Below, in pieces: positions 20,645 to 31,400 of a stretch of DNA of 64,000 nucleotides; position 1 is the stretch's first letter; each line of letters opens with the position of its first letter. Location of the stretch: the NCBI GenBank assembly GCA_010015805.1, contig ML978129.1, forward strand, positions 1,426,001-1,490,000. Direction: 5' to 3'. A program made the position numbers and the translations under genes. This stretch comes from Rhizodiscina lignyota (Eukaryota; Ascomycota; Dothideomycetes; Aulographales; Rhizodiscinaceae). The notes below the pieces were generated by a model. It was given only the letters and a program-made list of their open reading frames with translations. It was not told the DNA's origin and searched no databases.

Positions 20645-22548
20645 TCACTCCAACTTCGCATTGTTCCTCGCACTAGCCTCTGCCACAAGCTTCAAGGTCG
20701 TCGGCGCATCCTCCTTTGGAATGTATAGCTCCACAAACCGCAACACCTTGCTCTCCGGATCCGAGAACTCCTTATCTGCAAACAGGTCCTCGACCTCCTT
20801 CCTCGTCTTCACCACATATGTCTTGGCCTGGCCTTCCTTGGCCCCAAATGCCGCTGGCAGGTCCTTGTACCGCCACGGCTGGATGTCGTTGTAGGAGCTC
20901 TCCATGCCATGGATGTAGCGCTCGATCGTATAGCCGTCGTTGCACAGCACGAACAGGATGGGGTTGAGGTCGTTGCGCAGCATTGTCGATACTTCTTGTC
21001 CGGTGAGCTGGAAGGAGCCGTCGCCGGTGAACAGTATGGTGCGCTTAAGGCCCTTCTCCTTGGCTGCAAGCGCGGCGCCTTGCGTAGCACCTGTCGCATA
21101 GCCGATGCTGCCCCAAAGAACTTGTGAGATGGCGGTCACGCCCTTGGGGAAGCGTGTCTCCCAGATGCCGAAATTCGAGGTACCGGTCTCGGTGATGACG
21201 ACGTCGTCTTCGCGGAGCCATTGACCGAGCTTGGGCCAGAACCAGGACTGTAAGATCGTTTCGGTTGATTGCTCCTCCACCTTCTGGGGCACAGTGTTGC
21301 TTGGTGGTTCCGGGCTTTTCTGGATCTTGAGCTTAGAGGTATCGATGCGCTCGGTCACCTTGCGTAGCACACCATTCATACGCACCCCTGGGTACTCAGA
21401 GTAACGGACTTTGATGCCATAGGAATGGAAGTCGATAGTTGAGAGCTGACTGATGCGGTAGGTGAAGCCAGCGGTGTTGAAGTCAGATTTCACAGCTCCT
21501 ATACTGAGGATCAGGTCGGAGGATTCGACTCGCTCGCGAACACCCGGATTTGATCCATCGCCAGCATAGACGCCGCCGTAGTTAGGAATCGTCTCGTCGA
21601 TGGCGGACTTTCCCATTGGAGTGACAAAGACTGGGAGGCCAGTCTTCTCTACTAGTGCATGCACTTCGTCCAGAGCCTAGCACATTCAGCCATTAGAACT
21701 ACGGACGTAAACCAGGTAAAAGAACACTTACTCTATGTCGAATGGCGCATGCGTCAACCAAGATAACCGGGCTCTTTGCGTCATGCAAATACTTCAGCAC
21801 AACTTCGACAGCATACTCCTCCGCCCCCTCATCATTTTCGGGGAAGGAGAGATCGAGCTTCGTCTCCAATCTCTTGCCTTCAACCTTCTTCTGCACCATG
21901 TCTGTCGGCAGCGTCAGGTACACCGGCCGACTCTTGACGTAACATTCGCGCACTGCGTTGTCGATCAACGTGGGGATTTCCGCGGGGTCGTTCAGTGCGG
22001 CTGTCGCAGTAGAGATCTGCGCGCTCATGTGCGCGAAGACCTTGAAGTCGCCGTTGCCCAGAGTGTGATGCAGAAGCATCCCATTGCGTTGCGAGACAGT
22101 GGATGGCACGCCGACGATGTGCACGATGGGGACATACTCAGAATACGCACCAGCGATAGCGTTCACGGCACTGAGCTCGCCGACACCGAATGTCGTGACA
22201 AGGGCAGAGATGCCGTTGATACGGGCGTAACCATCTGCCGCATAACCTGTAGGCGCATTAGCTTAAATCAGTTCGAATGGTAGATGTTCCGTATCATACC
22301 TGCGTTGAGCTCATTGCAATTGCCAACCCAACGGAGTCCATTCTTTTCGACGTAGTCGAGAGCAACGAGGTTATAGTCGCCCGGAACGCCGTGGATCGAT
22401 TTGATGCCGACTTCTTTCAGTCGTCGGAAGAGGTACTGCTCGAAACGTTAGCATCAGCTATCATTCAAGTTAGCATGTGATAACGAAAACGCACCTCAGC
22501 GACATCGACAGGCTCCTTGAGCTCCGCCGTCCTGATATCCGTAGCCAT
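20645..22548 (-). CDS. pdcA: pyruvate decarboxylase (ThDP-dependent)
   Basis: Four exons, 22495-22548, 22300-22435, 21732-22246 and 20645-21676, with introns of 59, 53 and 55 nt, join in frame to 578 residues, the usual length. The family marks are present: [14 protein letters not shown], the cofactor-activating Glu in [16 protein letters not shown] (split by intron 2), the HHTLGNGDF His pair, and the thiamine diphosphate/Mg site from [16 protein letters not shown] to [12 protein letters not shown]. The enzyme converts pyruvate to acetaldehyde and CO2 in the cytosol as the first step of ethanol fermentation. Splicing is needed for the catalytic Glu region. A TATA-like element lies upstream. 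Confidence 0.95.
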
Positions 22549-23372
22549 CGTGCCAATTGAGCTTCGAGCCGCTATTCCTGAAGGTCAGGTTGATTGTAGG
22601 AGCAAAGCTGAAGGTTCAATGGCATATATATTCAGCGGCGTGCTCAGGGCTAGAGAAGAGAATATCACGTTGTCGTCAGGGCTACCAATGACTTCATCGG
22701 AAAGCAGCGGGACCAGCCCGCATTAGCATTCCTCCTGCGACGCGGCTGCGAAGCGGCTGCAATCGTCTCAAATCAGCGCTTGATTGGAGCTTAGTAAGTA
22801 CGAAGCTTCAAGAGCCTTCCGCTCAGGCTCCATTCGTACCGCCCATGGAATTTGAGTGAACTTCATGATTTACTTGACGGCGCGGAGTCGATTGAGCGTG
22901 AACTTCTGCCTCGACGACTACTCCGGTCCTCCGGCGCGTCCCGCCACTCGTAAAGGCGTGGAACCGATTCTTGACGCGCTTAATTGCGGTTTAGGCAATA
23001 TCTTGGAATATTATCGGTTTCCGATTTCGGCCATAAATTGGCGCACGACACAGAGCAAGACCAAAGTTGTTGAGAATTATGACGCTCCACGCCCCCAGGG
23101 CAATACGTAGTACAGTACAGGCAGATCGATCGAGGACGAAGGCAGTCAGATTCATCCGGTATCACAAAAACATCCGCACCATGCTCCCATGCAATTGAAG
23201 CCATGCAAATACCCAACCGTGAAAAACAGATTGTGGTGTCTCCCGCTCTGCCAGACACCCATCCGCGCCGCCAAGTTGGAGCTCGAAATCGCTAAATGCT
23301 CACCGTCTTGTTCGCTGCCGTCACACGTAAACCCATTATATCGTACAATCTCGGCCGTATGCTGGTTTGCCG
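22549..23372. other. intergenic, PDC promoter and PTP 3' flank
   Basis: About 820 bases with no supported gene. The left end must contain the PDC promoter (TATA-like element listed separately). Open frames towards the right end are antisense or downstream shadows of the phosphatase gene. Confidence 0.45.
22624..22630 (-). promoter_or_regulatory. TATA-like element of the PDC gene
   Basis: TATATAT lies about 76-82 bases upstream of the PDC start codon on the coding strand, a plausible TATA position for a highly expressed glycolytic-type gene with a short leader. Based on position and motif only. Confidence 0.4.
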
Positions 23373-24786
23373 TTAAACTTGACCCTGTGCCTGTCTCATC
23401 TTCCACCGCTCCACCCACGCCTCGCGACAAACATCGTACAAGAATGCAAACTGCCCTTCGCCCTGGACCATCATCATGCGCTGCTTCCTCAGTGCGTCGA
23501 CGCACTCGAGAACCGGGTCTCGCGCCTGCCCGTTGTTCGTAAGGATCACACTATCCCTTTGTCCGCCTCTACCACTTGGGGTCTCGTCGCCAGCAGGCAT
23601 TCCGTCAACATCCATGGCCTCGGAAGTAATATCGATTCCGTCTCGTCCTTTGACCTCGAAGGGTGATAGGTCGTCCCATGCGCCCTCGGCGATCTCCTGG
23701 AGCAAGAAGTCCAGAGCAATAAATGTCCCGCTGCGACCGACACCAGCACTGCAGTGGACGATTCGCGGATTTGACGGGTTGCTGTTTAGTTTTGCGGAGA
23801 GGGAGATAAGGTTGAGGAGCGCTGCACGGTCGGGGCCTTCAGGGACGAGGAAGTCGGGCCAACCCCCGAACAAGAGGTGAGTGATAGGCTTATGGATTTT
23901 CGCGGTAGTAGAAGTCGTGCTTTCCGGCTGTTCGGTGTGTGTCATTGAAGTCGCCGACGCAGCTGAGACACATGTCTCGAGGTCGATTTCGCGGACCGTG
24001 CTACGCGTCTCCTGGTCCTCCGCGATGCTCTTGAGCGTCAACGTGCCCGTGAATCCATCTGCAAATTCGTCCTGCTCGTTAACCGCGAAAACAGGATTTA
24101 CCATGTCAGCAGGGAAGTACTGAAAGCACTTCTCTCGTCCTTGCTCATGCGTCTGCGTCAGCATCACAATAACAGCCTTCTCGTCCTCTTTCCCCGTCTC
24201 TGCGTACACCATGCGCCATATGTGACTCTCAGTGCCCTCCTTCGGCCCTTGTGTGGCAATGAAGCGCTTCTCGATACCGCTAACGGTCTGTGTGAGGATG
24301 ATGGGTGAAGCGTTGATGTAGTCGGAGACGCCTTCGGGGACAAGCAGCCGGACGCGGTTGGCAGCCCACGGCTCTACATTCTGATAGCGGTTGCGGCGTA
24401 AGATCTCGGCATTGCTGGTAGGATCAAGACGAGACCAAGGCGAAGGCTGAGAGTCTGGAGAGGCAGGTGAAGGAGGGTTGTGGCCAGCAGCTATACGGAC
24501 CCGCTGCTGCCATTCGAGGTCGCCGAACTTGTTGTGGATGTCTAATAGCCACAGTTTTAGTAATCCCCAGTTTTAAATGCCTCTGGTGTATAAGAAACCT
24601 ACCTGATCGTGTCTGGAGCAGGAAAGGAGGGATAGGCGGCTCGTTCTCGCTGCTCGTGTGACTCTCGGCAGATGTGCGCGCACTGCCTGCTACGACAGCT
24701 GCCAGCGGTGAGGAATCTCCACTTTGTGATGTCGATGGCCTAGACGAGGAGCTGGACGAAGCAGCGGTGCCTAGCACCCCCGACAT
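23373..24786 (-). CDS. protein tyrosine phosphatase, classical type
   Basis: Two exons, 24603-24786 and 23373-24541, are split by a 61-nt intron with a TACTAAA branch site and give 450 residues. The catalytic loop HCSAGVGRSGT places the nucleophile at about Cys325. The WPD loop (GGWPDF) is at about 288-293. NRYQNVEPW and SDYINASPI are the usual substrate-recognition strands, and RFIATQGP matches the family's core strand. It dephosphorylates phosphotyrosine, probably in stress or cell-cycle MAP kinase control as for yeast Ptp1/Pyp1 relatives. The N-terminal 50 residues are Ser-rich and disordered. The start at 24786 is the first ATG in a frame that is open further upstream, so an unseen upstream exon is possible. 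A linker of about 35 residues containing MDVDGMPAGDETPSG follows the active site. Confidence 0.93.
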
Positions 24787-25522
24787 AGCTGTAGGTGTTT
24801 TGTCTTCACCGCCAGCGCCTCCACGGCGCCGAAGCGCTCGGAGCTTGTAGAACGCTGGTATATGGAGCTCTTTCTTGGGAGATTGAGGGCGTAGATTGCT
24901 GAGCGAAGGCACTTTGGCAATGAATTTGTATCGCTGACCGCGATTATCAGACAGCGCGACGGTTTTGCTCAATGTATGAGCTCGACAGAGGGTGGTAGGG
25001 TGCAGAAGCGCCGAGAGGGCTTGCGTATGACCAGATACGGAACGATCCAACCGTTGCCGCCCAACGTGGAGGAGACGAAGTGCCAGAGGTACGAAAGAAG
25101 AAAGGATTATAAGCCACAGGCGCGTGTGAAGGAATGGTGGGCGGCTAGCAATCACCGTGAAGGACGTGGGCGCTGACAAGGCTCCGAGACAAAGCGCCTC
25201 TTCTCTTACTGTGGCTTTGCGGTTTTTGAATTATTGTTGCAATAATGAAGGAGAAGTGGATTTATGTAAAGGCGAAGACATGTTTGGTACATACATACAA
25301 GAAGGGAAAACTTCCTTGGTGAGGCTCTGCAATTGACAAATCAAACCGGGGAGATTGGGATGACGATGTCTTCACTTGCCGCGGTCGAGAACGATCGTTC
25401 CACCGCGCCACCGTTCCATTCTCTCATCCACATCCCTTCCATTGCCTGCGCCACTTGAAACTCTTTCCCTTGCTGTTGAAACAATCCAGAGACTGAAGCC
25501 TAGATGGCCGCGCCCTAACATC
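24787..25522. other. intergenic, PTP 5' flank
   Basis: About 740 bases separate the divergent PTP and Mrx7-like genes. The PTP reading frame stays open upstream without an ATG (to about 25179), perhaps a transcribed leader. No other gene is supported. Confidence 0.4.
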
Positions 25523-25928
25523 ATGCAGTGGCTAGCGATATTTGAGGTCAGCCGCTACATTCCGCAAACATGTCCATTCATCATGCTAACAGCTTGACCG
25601 TTAGGCCTGGGCCGTCAACAACGTACGTTCATCAACCTGAATGCCTTCCATGCGACCTCGCCCACTGACCTTTCGGCCGGACAGCTCCTGCGCATGCCGC
25701 AGTTTCACAGGGCAGTACACAAGCTCCACGGCACATTCTACAGACTACGGCACGGCAAACCGATGGAGGAGATGGGAGGCACAAACCTTGACAGTACGAC
25801 TGCTGCCTAATGGATGCATCAAGTCTAGGCTGACTGGTCAATCTACAGACCAAGGAGAGACGTTCCTACAGCATTTCAAGCACGAGTTGAAAGCGCAGCT
25901 TCGCGGGGAGACCAAGAAGAAGCCATGA
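25523..25928 (+). CDS. Mrx7-like small mitochondrial (MIOREX) protein
   Basis: A tiny gene visible only after splicing: exons 25523-25546 (24 nt), 25605-25622 (18 nt), 25685-25793 and 25849-25928; introns are 58, 62 and 55 nt with GT..AG ends. All junctions keep frame and give 76 residues. The product has FHRAVHKLHGTFYRLRHG, then MEEMGGTNLDNQGETFLQHF and a basic tail. This matches my recollection of the short fungal MIOREX component 7 family (LL.SP.FHR.V...H......HG...EEMGGT.......F...F..E...Q.RG). Yeast Mrx7 associates with mitochondrial ribosomes and expression factors. The 18-nt second exon is unusual. The family call rests on pattern memory; the exon model rests on consistent splice signals. 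Confidence 0.65.
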
Positions 25929-26356
25929 ACCATTACGATTGGATGTGACAATTGCGTATGCATTGGGCGGCGTTTCACCAGGTTAAAGGCTGTTCTGATT
26001 GGTTAGCCTGACTATTTGAAGCGCATTTGATCCTTAAGAGTCTTGGTGCAATTCGCACGGTATAATATTCATGGTGTACACGAGGATGCAGCAAATGCTT
26101 CACGCTACACTTGTATATCAAAAATATCTTGATCCCTCATCTTCATCTCGTAGGCACCTATGAAATTTCCGGGATTTTACAGGGCTTTGCGCGTACCACC
26201 TTGTCTATTACAGACCTTTTACGTCATGCAGGATATCTCGCAGATCGCTCTATATTATGGAGAAATTTCGATACTCCGTTGTCTTTTAGTTGTCTTTTTA
26301 TTTCTATAGTATGTTTACTCTTCTCCTGCCGATCTAGACTCCATACGAACCTAACC
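25929..26356. other. intergenic spacer / SDR promoter
   Basis: About 430 bases. The SDR frame is open upstream to 26111, but that part is hydrophobic and unrelated to the family, so it is taken as 5' leader. Confidence 0.45.
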
Positions 26357-27562
26357 ATGCCATCAGCAATCGTCACCGGCGCAACAGGCATCCTTGGCCG
26401 CGCCATTGTCCACGAGCTTTCCGCCCACGCACAGCAATGGCCCACCGTACACGCCCTCTCGCGCAGCAAGACAGAATCGTATCCGTCAAATGTAATTCAT
26501 AACCATGTGGACCTCACCTCTCCCTCAAAGGAGATGGCAGAGCAGCTCGCAGCCGTCAAAGGCGAGTATCTCTTCTTCTCCGCATATCTCCAGCAGGACA
26601 GCGAGCAGGCAAACTTCGACGTCAATGGCGACATGCTCGAGGCATTTCTCAACGCTCTGGACATTACCGGCGCATCTAAGACGCTGAAAAGGATCATTCT
26701 CGTCACTGGTGCGAAACAGTACGGTGTGCACTTAGGTGCAGCGAAGTGCCCGATGATGGAGAGCGATCGCTGGGTCGTAGGCGACGACCGGCCGCCGAAT
26801 TTCTACTACCGTCAGCAGGATATCCTACGGCACTACTGCCAAGATAGAGAGTTCGATTGGGTAGTGACGTATCCGAACGACGTGATCGGCCTGGCGAAAG
26901 GGAATTTCATGAACTTGGCCACGAGCGTGGGGTTGTATGCCGCAGTGACGAAAGAACTTGGATCGGGAGAGCTACCGTTTCCCGGAAGCGAGATCTTTTA
27001 CACCAAGTTTGATAGCTTTACCGTCGCGAACCTGCATGCAAAGTTCTGTGCGTGGGCTGCGCTGGAGCCCAGAGCGGGAAATGAGGCATTCAATGTTGTG
27101 AACGGCGATATAGAGAGCTGGCAGAACTTGTGGCCGCGCCTGGCACAGCGGTATGGGCTCAAAGTACCGCCGGATCAATTTGAACGTAGCGCAGATATGA
27201 GCAGCGAAATGCTACTTGCGGAGCGGCCACCACTGGATGACTGGGCAGATGAACTTGGCTTGAGAGGCAAGGTCAGACAGAATAAGGTGCAGCAGCGGAT
27301 TGATCTGGTCAAGTGGAGTCAGAAGGAGGAGGTTAAGGAAGGGTGGGAGAAGCTGGCGGATAGAGAGGGTCTGGAGAAGGATGCCTTTGAGAAGGCGACT
27401 TGGGAGTTTTTGGCATTCGTGCTTGGTAGGGACTACGATATTGTTATTAGCATGAGCAAGGCAAGGAAATTGGGTTGGAGTGGATATGCGGATACATGGG
27501 AGAGCTTGGAGGAGGCTTTGGGAGAATTGGAGGTTGCGAAAGTTCTTCCGAAGGCGAAATGA
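26357..27562 (+). CDS. PRISE-like short-chain dehydrogenase/reductase
   Basis: A single exon of 401 codons from the ATG at 26357. It begins MPSAIVTGATGILGRAIVHE, an NADP-binding GxxGxxG start. VTGAKQYGVHLG around residues 117-127 and NFYYRQQD at 148-155 are the catalytic Lys and Tyr signatures of PRISE enzymes (progesterone 5-beta-reductase/iridoid synthase-like), which reduce enones. It then continues WVVTYPNDVIGLAKGNFMN and FNVVNGD as in that family. Fungal members are poorly characterised and some sit in metabolite clusters. It lies next to the HR-PKS end of the polyketide locus, so it could be an extra reductase there, but also beside unrelated core genes. Confidence 0.82.
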   Translation: MPSAIVTGATGILGRAIVHELSAHAQQWPTVHALSRSKTESYPSNVIHNHVDLTSPSKEMAEQLAAVKGEYLFFSAYLQQDSEQANFDVNGDMLEAFLNALDITGASKTLKRIILVTGAKQYGVHLGAAKCPMMESDRWVVGDDRPPNFYYRQQDILRHYCQDREFDWVVTYPNDVIGLAKGNFMNLATSVGLYAAVTKELGSGELPFPGSEIFYTKFDSFTVANLHAKFCAWAALEPRAGNEAFNVVNGDIESWQNLWPRLAQRYGLKVPPDQFERSADMSSEMLLAERPPLDDWADELGLRGKVRQNKVQQRIDLVKWSQKEEVKEGWEKLADREGLEKDAFEKATWEFLAFVLGRDYDIVISMSKARKLGWSGYADTWESLEEALGELEVAKVLPKAK

Positions 27563-28485
27563 AAACAGCTATGGTGAGTAACTGTGATAAATGAATTTCG
27601 TGGCAGTGCACATACGCTGAGACTGTCAGACGCTATGTTGCTAAGACGATTCGCGCATTCGGTGATACTTTGATCTACAGTTCCACTGCAGCCATAACTA
27701 CTCGGAAATGAAACAATAAGAGCTACACCTCTATTCTCACTCTATTCTTATGCCCACGAATGGTCAAATTCTTAGTCTTCGCCAGAATTTTACCTCTCGC
27801 ATCTGTCCATGGAGCTGGCCAATATTGTTCCTCTGCAGCTCCGTATCGTATTCTTCGATGCTGCTTTTCTGTCCCGATGAACCTGAATAAGAGAAAGAGA
27901 GTGTAGAATCCCCCGCTAGTGTCTCTGGAACTTGATGGTGGTTTGGTATAGTCGACTGTGGTTCCTGAAGAGAATTGGCTTGGACTACGGCTTCTGACTA
28001 TGAGGCTCCAGTGTCCGTGGCGGGGTCGATGTTACTTGAGGTTGATCCGTTGAAAGCTTGAGTGCCATGATTGGTACATCGTCTTGCTCGAACTTAATCT
28101 CTCTATCGAATAAAAAGTTGCCCGAAGATTCTCCTCTTATTCTACACAGAAATAATCAATGAAAGGTCCGGTGACGCACAAAGAATCAAGTCTATATTCC
28201 CAGTTGACATCACACTGTTCCACTTTCTCACACTCATAATTCTGCGTCACTATATCGTGCGCAACATCTCCATCAAGATTTCCACCATACATTAGCTGCC
28301 GTCCCAAATCCTCAGGAACTCAAGCGATGTGGAACCTCACCATCGTCCTCTTCGCAGACATTTCCAGCTCCTTGAATCGATTCTTATATAGCATATCAGA
28401 AGACCATCGTCCTTCCACACAGGCTCGATTTGACCACCGCGCTCTCGAGCTTCTGGGTTGATTTCCTTACAGTTGCTATGATGAC
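27563..28485 (-). other. intergenic gap with possible decayed coding sequence (minus strand)
   Basis: No intact gene. On the minus strand several stretches read like protein, interrupted by stops and frame changes. One, in about 28160-28315, reads YGGNLDGDVAHDIVTQNYEC. Another, in about 27960-28135, reads GESSGNFLFDREIKFEQDD. A third, in about 27730-27880, has two competing frames, one reading YGAAEEQYWPAPWTDARGKI. Together these look like a decayed or badly modelled multi-exon gene. I could not join them into one product. Confidence 0.25.
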
Positions 28486-31400
28486 TCAAACTGTTATTAG
28501 CTTGCTTTTATCGGCAATCTTAGCAGCAAAGCTCTCAATAGGCACAGCCGCCAGAATTTCCAAGAGTGCCATGTTCGCCTTCATCTCTCTAGTGATCCAA
28601 TTCCTCACCTCGAGCGCCACGAGGGAATCCACGCCGTAGCGGTACAACGGCCGGCCAGGGTCGACTTCAGAAGGAGGCATCTGGAGGATCTCCGCTGTCT
28701 TATGAACCAAAGCGTCCGTAATTATTTCCGCTGCTTTCTCCTTGCTACTGGCTTTGGAAAGTCTGGATGCTAGTGATTCGGTAGAGCCCTGGCCTTCTGC
28801 TGAGGCAGCAGTGACAACACTAGTGACGGCCAGGGGTCCAAAACGCGGGTTGCTGAAGTATTCCGGCTGGGCAAGACCATGAGTAGCCATAATGTCAGCG
28901 GTACCCAGACCCGTGCAAACCTGCACAGGGTAGTCTTCTCCAGATCCACGCTGTTGCTGATTGATCAGACTCTTCATGAGCGCGTGGAAAGCGGGCTCGC
29001 GGATACCCAAGACCTCTTCCCAGCGTTTGATATTACCAGTGGTACCGGTCTCTGCAAGTACACCAACGTCGCGCATGATGCCTAGGTCTACAGATATGGC
29101 CTTGAGGCCCTGAGAGCGGCGGTAGTGGGCAAGGGTGTCCTGGTATGTGTTTCCGGCCGCGTACTGCGCCTGACTGGGATACCCGTAGATTCCGGAGGTT
29201 GATGAGCAGATGACCATGAAGTCCAGCGGCCGCTCATGACTGAAGTATTTGTGCAGATTCCATGTCCCTTGGACCTTGGGGCCTACAGGAACGCTCCACT
29301 CCTCGTACGACATCTTCTCGAAAACGATGTCTCGAAGGACCATGGCCATCTGGATAACTCCCTTAATGGGCGGGAGCTGCTGTGAACACTGCTCCATGGC
29401 AGCAAAGAAGGAGGTCTCGTCAGCTATGTCGCCGCGGTAAGCCTTAACCAGTATTCCTTGACCCGACAGCTCGTCCAGGACAGCCTTTGCCTGGGGCGTG
29501 GTATCGCCAGATCGTGAGAGGAAAGCAATGTTCCTAGCTCCAGATGCCACAAACTCCTTTGCAAGACTGCGACCTAAGCCACCCAAACCACCGACGAAGA
29601 GGTACGTAGCTTCGGGATCAAGCTTCAAAGAATCTTTTGCCTTGCGTAGAACAGGAGCTTGGGCATCATCTGGGAACGAAAGTACTAGCTTACCACGATG
29701 CTTGCCCTGTTGCATGGTTCGGAACGCATCGCCAGCTTGGTTAATCGGATACACGTTCATAGGGCTTGGAGCCCGGAGGATACCCTTATCCAGGAGCTTG
29801 AAGGCCTCCTTGAGCATGTCACCAAAAGCAGCCGGGTCTTCTTCATAAAGGGTATGATTGTTGATGAATGTAAAGGTGGTGCTTTTACGGAAGGGCCGCA
29901 TGTCGAGGCGCATGTTGTTGGTAATGTCGCGCAGACCGATTTCGATGAAGGTTCCAAAGGTCGCAAGACAGCCCCAGGATGCCCTCAAGAGCTCTCCAGA
30001 CAGCGAGTTGAGGATGCAATCGACGCCACGACCACTTGTGATTCGATTGATGCCCTGTTCAATAATTAGCGGTCGGGATACGCGCAGCTGAAAGCTTTGA
30101 AAGTGTGTAATAATTCTTGAGACCATGTAATCGGAATGTATATGCAACTTTCAGACTATCCTTGAAGAAGTCTACAACTAGAAAAGGTCTCACCTTGACG
30201 AAACTAGCATCACGCGAGTTGAAGATGTGTTCCTCGGGAATATTGTACTGTTCCATGATGAGCCTTCGCTTGTCTTCTGTGCCCACAGTCACATAGATAA
30301 CTAGGCCTAGATGTTTTGCTAGCCTGGGGTACCGTGGAGTTAGCAGTTGCAATAACATGATGTTTGAGGACGTCTCGAGAGTACATAATAAAAGGAGAAG
30401 GGGCTCTGGTTCCTTACTGTATTGCTGCTTGCCCTACTCCTCCCGCCGCAGCGTGGATCAACACAGACTGGCCCCTACGAAGCTTTGCTGTGGCGACAAA
30501 GGCGTAGTATGCAGTGGTGTGTACCACAGGGACTGCTGCTGCCTCTTCAAAGGACATTGAGTCGGGAATTTTAGTCATGACACGACAGTCGGCTCGGATC
30601 CTGGTTCCGTGCGTCCCTAAACTTATGGTGCTCACGCGATCACCTGGCTTGAAGTCTGTTGCCTTGCTTCCTGTCCTGAGGACAACGCCACTGGCTTCCT
30701 GACCCAGCCACTGCACGGGAATCAGAGCCATGCATGCCATGATATCTCGGAAACTATGCGTAAGTTAGGTTAGTATACATCCCGTTGCATCGATGGTGTA
30801 GTAGGAGACACGTACTTCAGACCTGTAGCCTTGACTTGGATTTCAACCTCATGGTCTTGCAGCGGAGCAAGCATACGATCGTCAGAGACAAATTTTAAAG
30901 TGTCCAAAAGACCAGGCTTGCCGATCGTCAGTCGGAGGGGGTCGCTCTGGTCAGCCAGAGTTTCAAGGCGTGTGGAGTCGTGCAGATGGTAGTCAATACT
31001 TTCGTTCTGCTTGTAGCTCTTAAAAATACGGGCAACTTGAAGAATACCTCCCACTTCTCGATACTCATTGTCACTGCTGTCCGATTCGAGGATCCGGGTT
31101 GCAAGGGAAGGCCCATGATGTAGTCCCGTTGCCTCGCTGAGATGCAAGACTTCAAACTTGGTTCCTGCAATCTCTGTCGTGATACACCGTGCAAAGCCAT
31201 CCACCATGCCAAATGATGGGTTGTTGCCGTAGGTAATCCACAGGAGTCGCTCACAATTCAACACTACTGTTCGAAGATTCTCGAAGTCTGACTGAGAGAG
31301 ATTATCCAGTACTGGCTGCTCAAGCTCTAATAGAGATATGTATGTTTTGCCCTTGGCATCATCGGAGCTAATGTCACCGCCCCAAGGCTCCGTGAAAACA

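Noticed and set aside
23189-23880. Long plus-strand open frames opposite the tyrosine phosphatase
   Set aside because: Antisense shadows of a clear PTP coding region.
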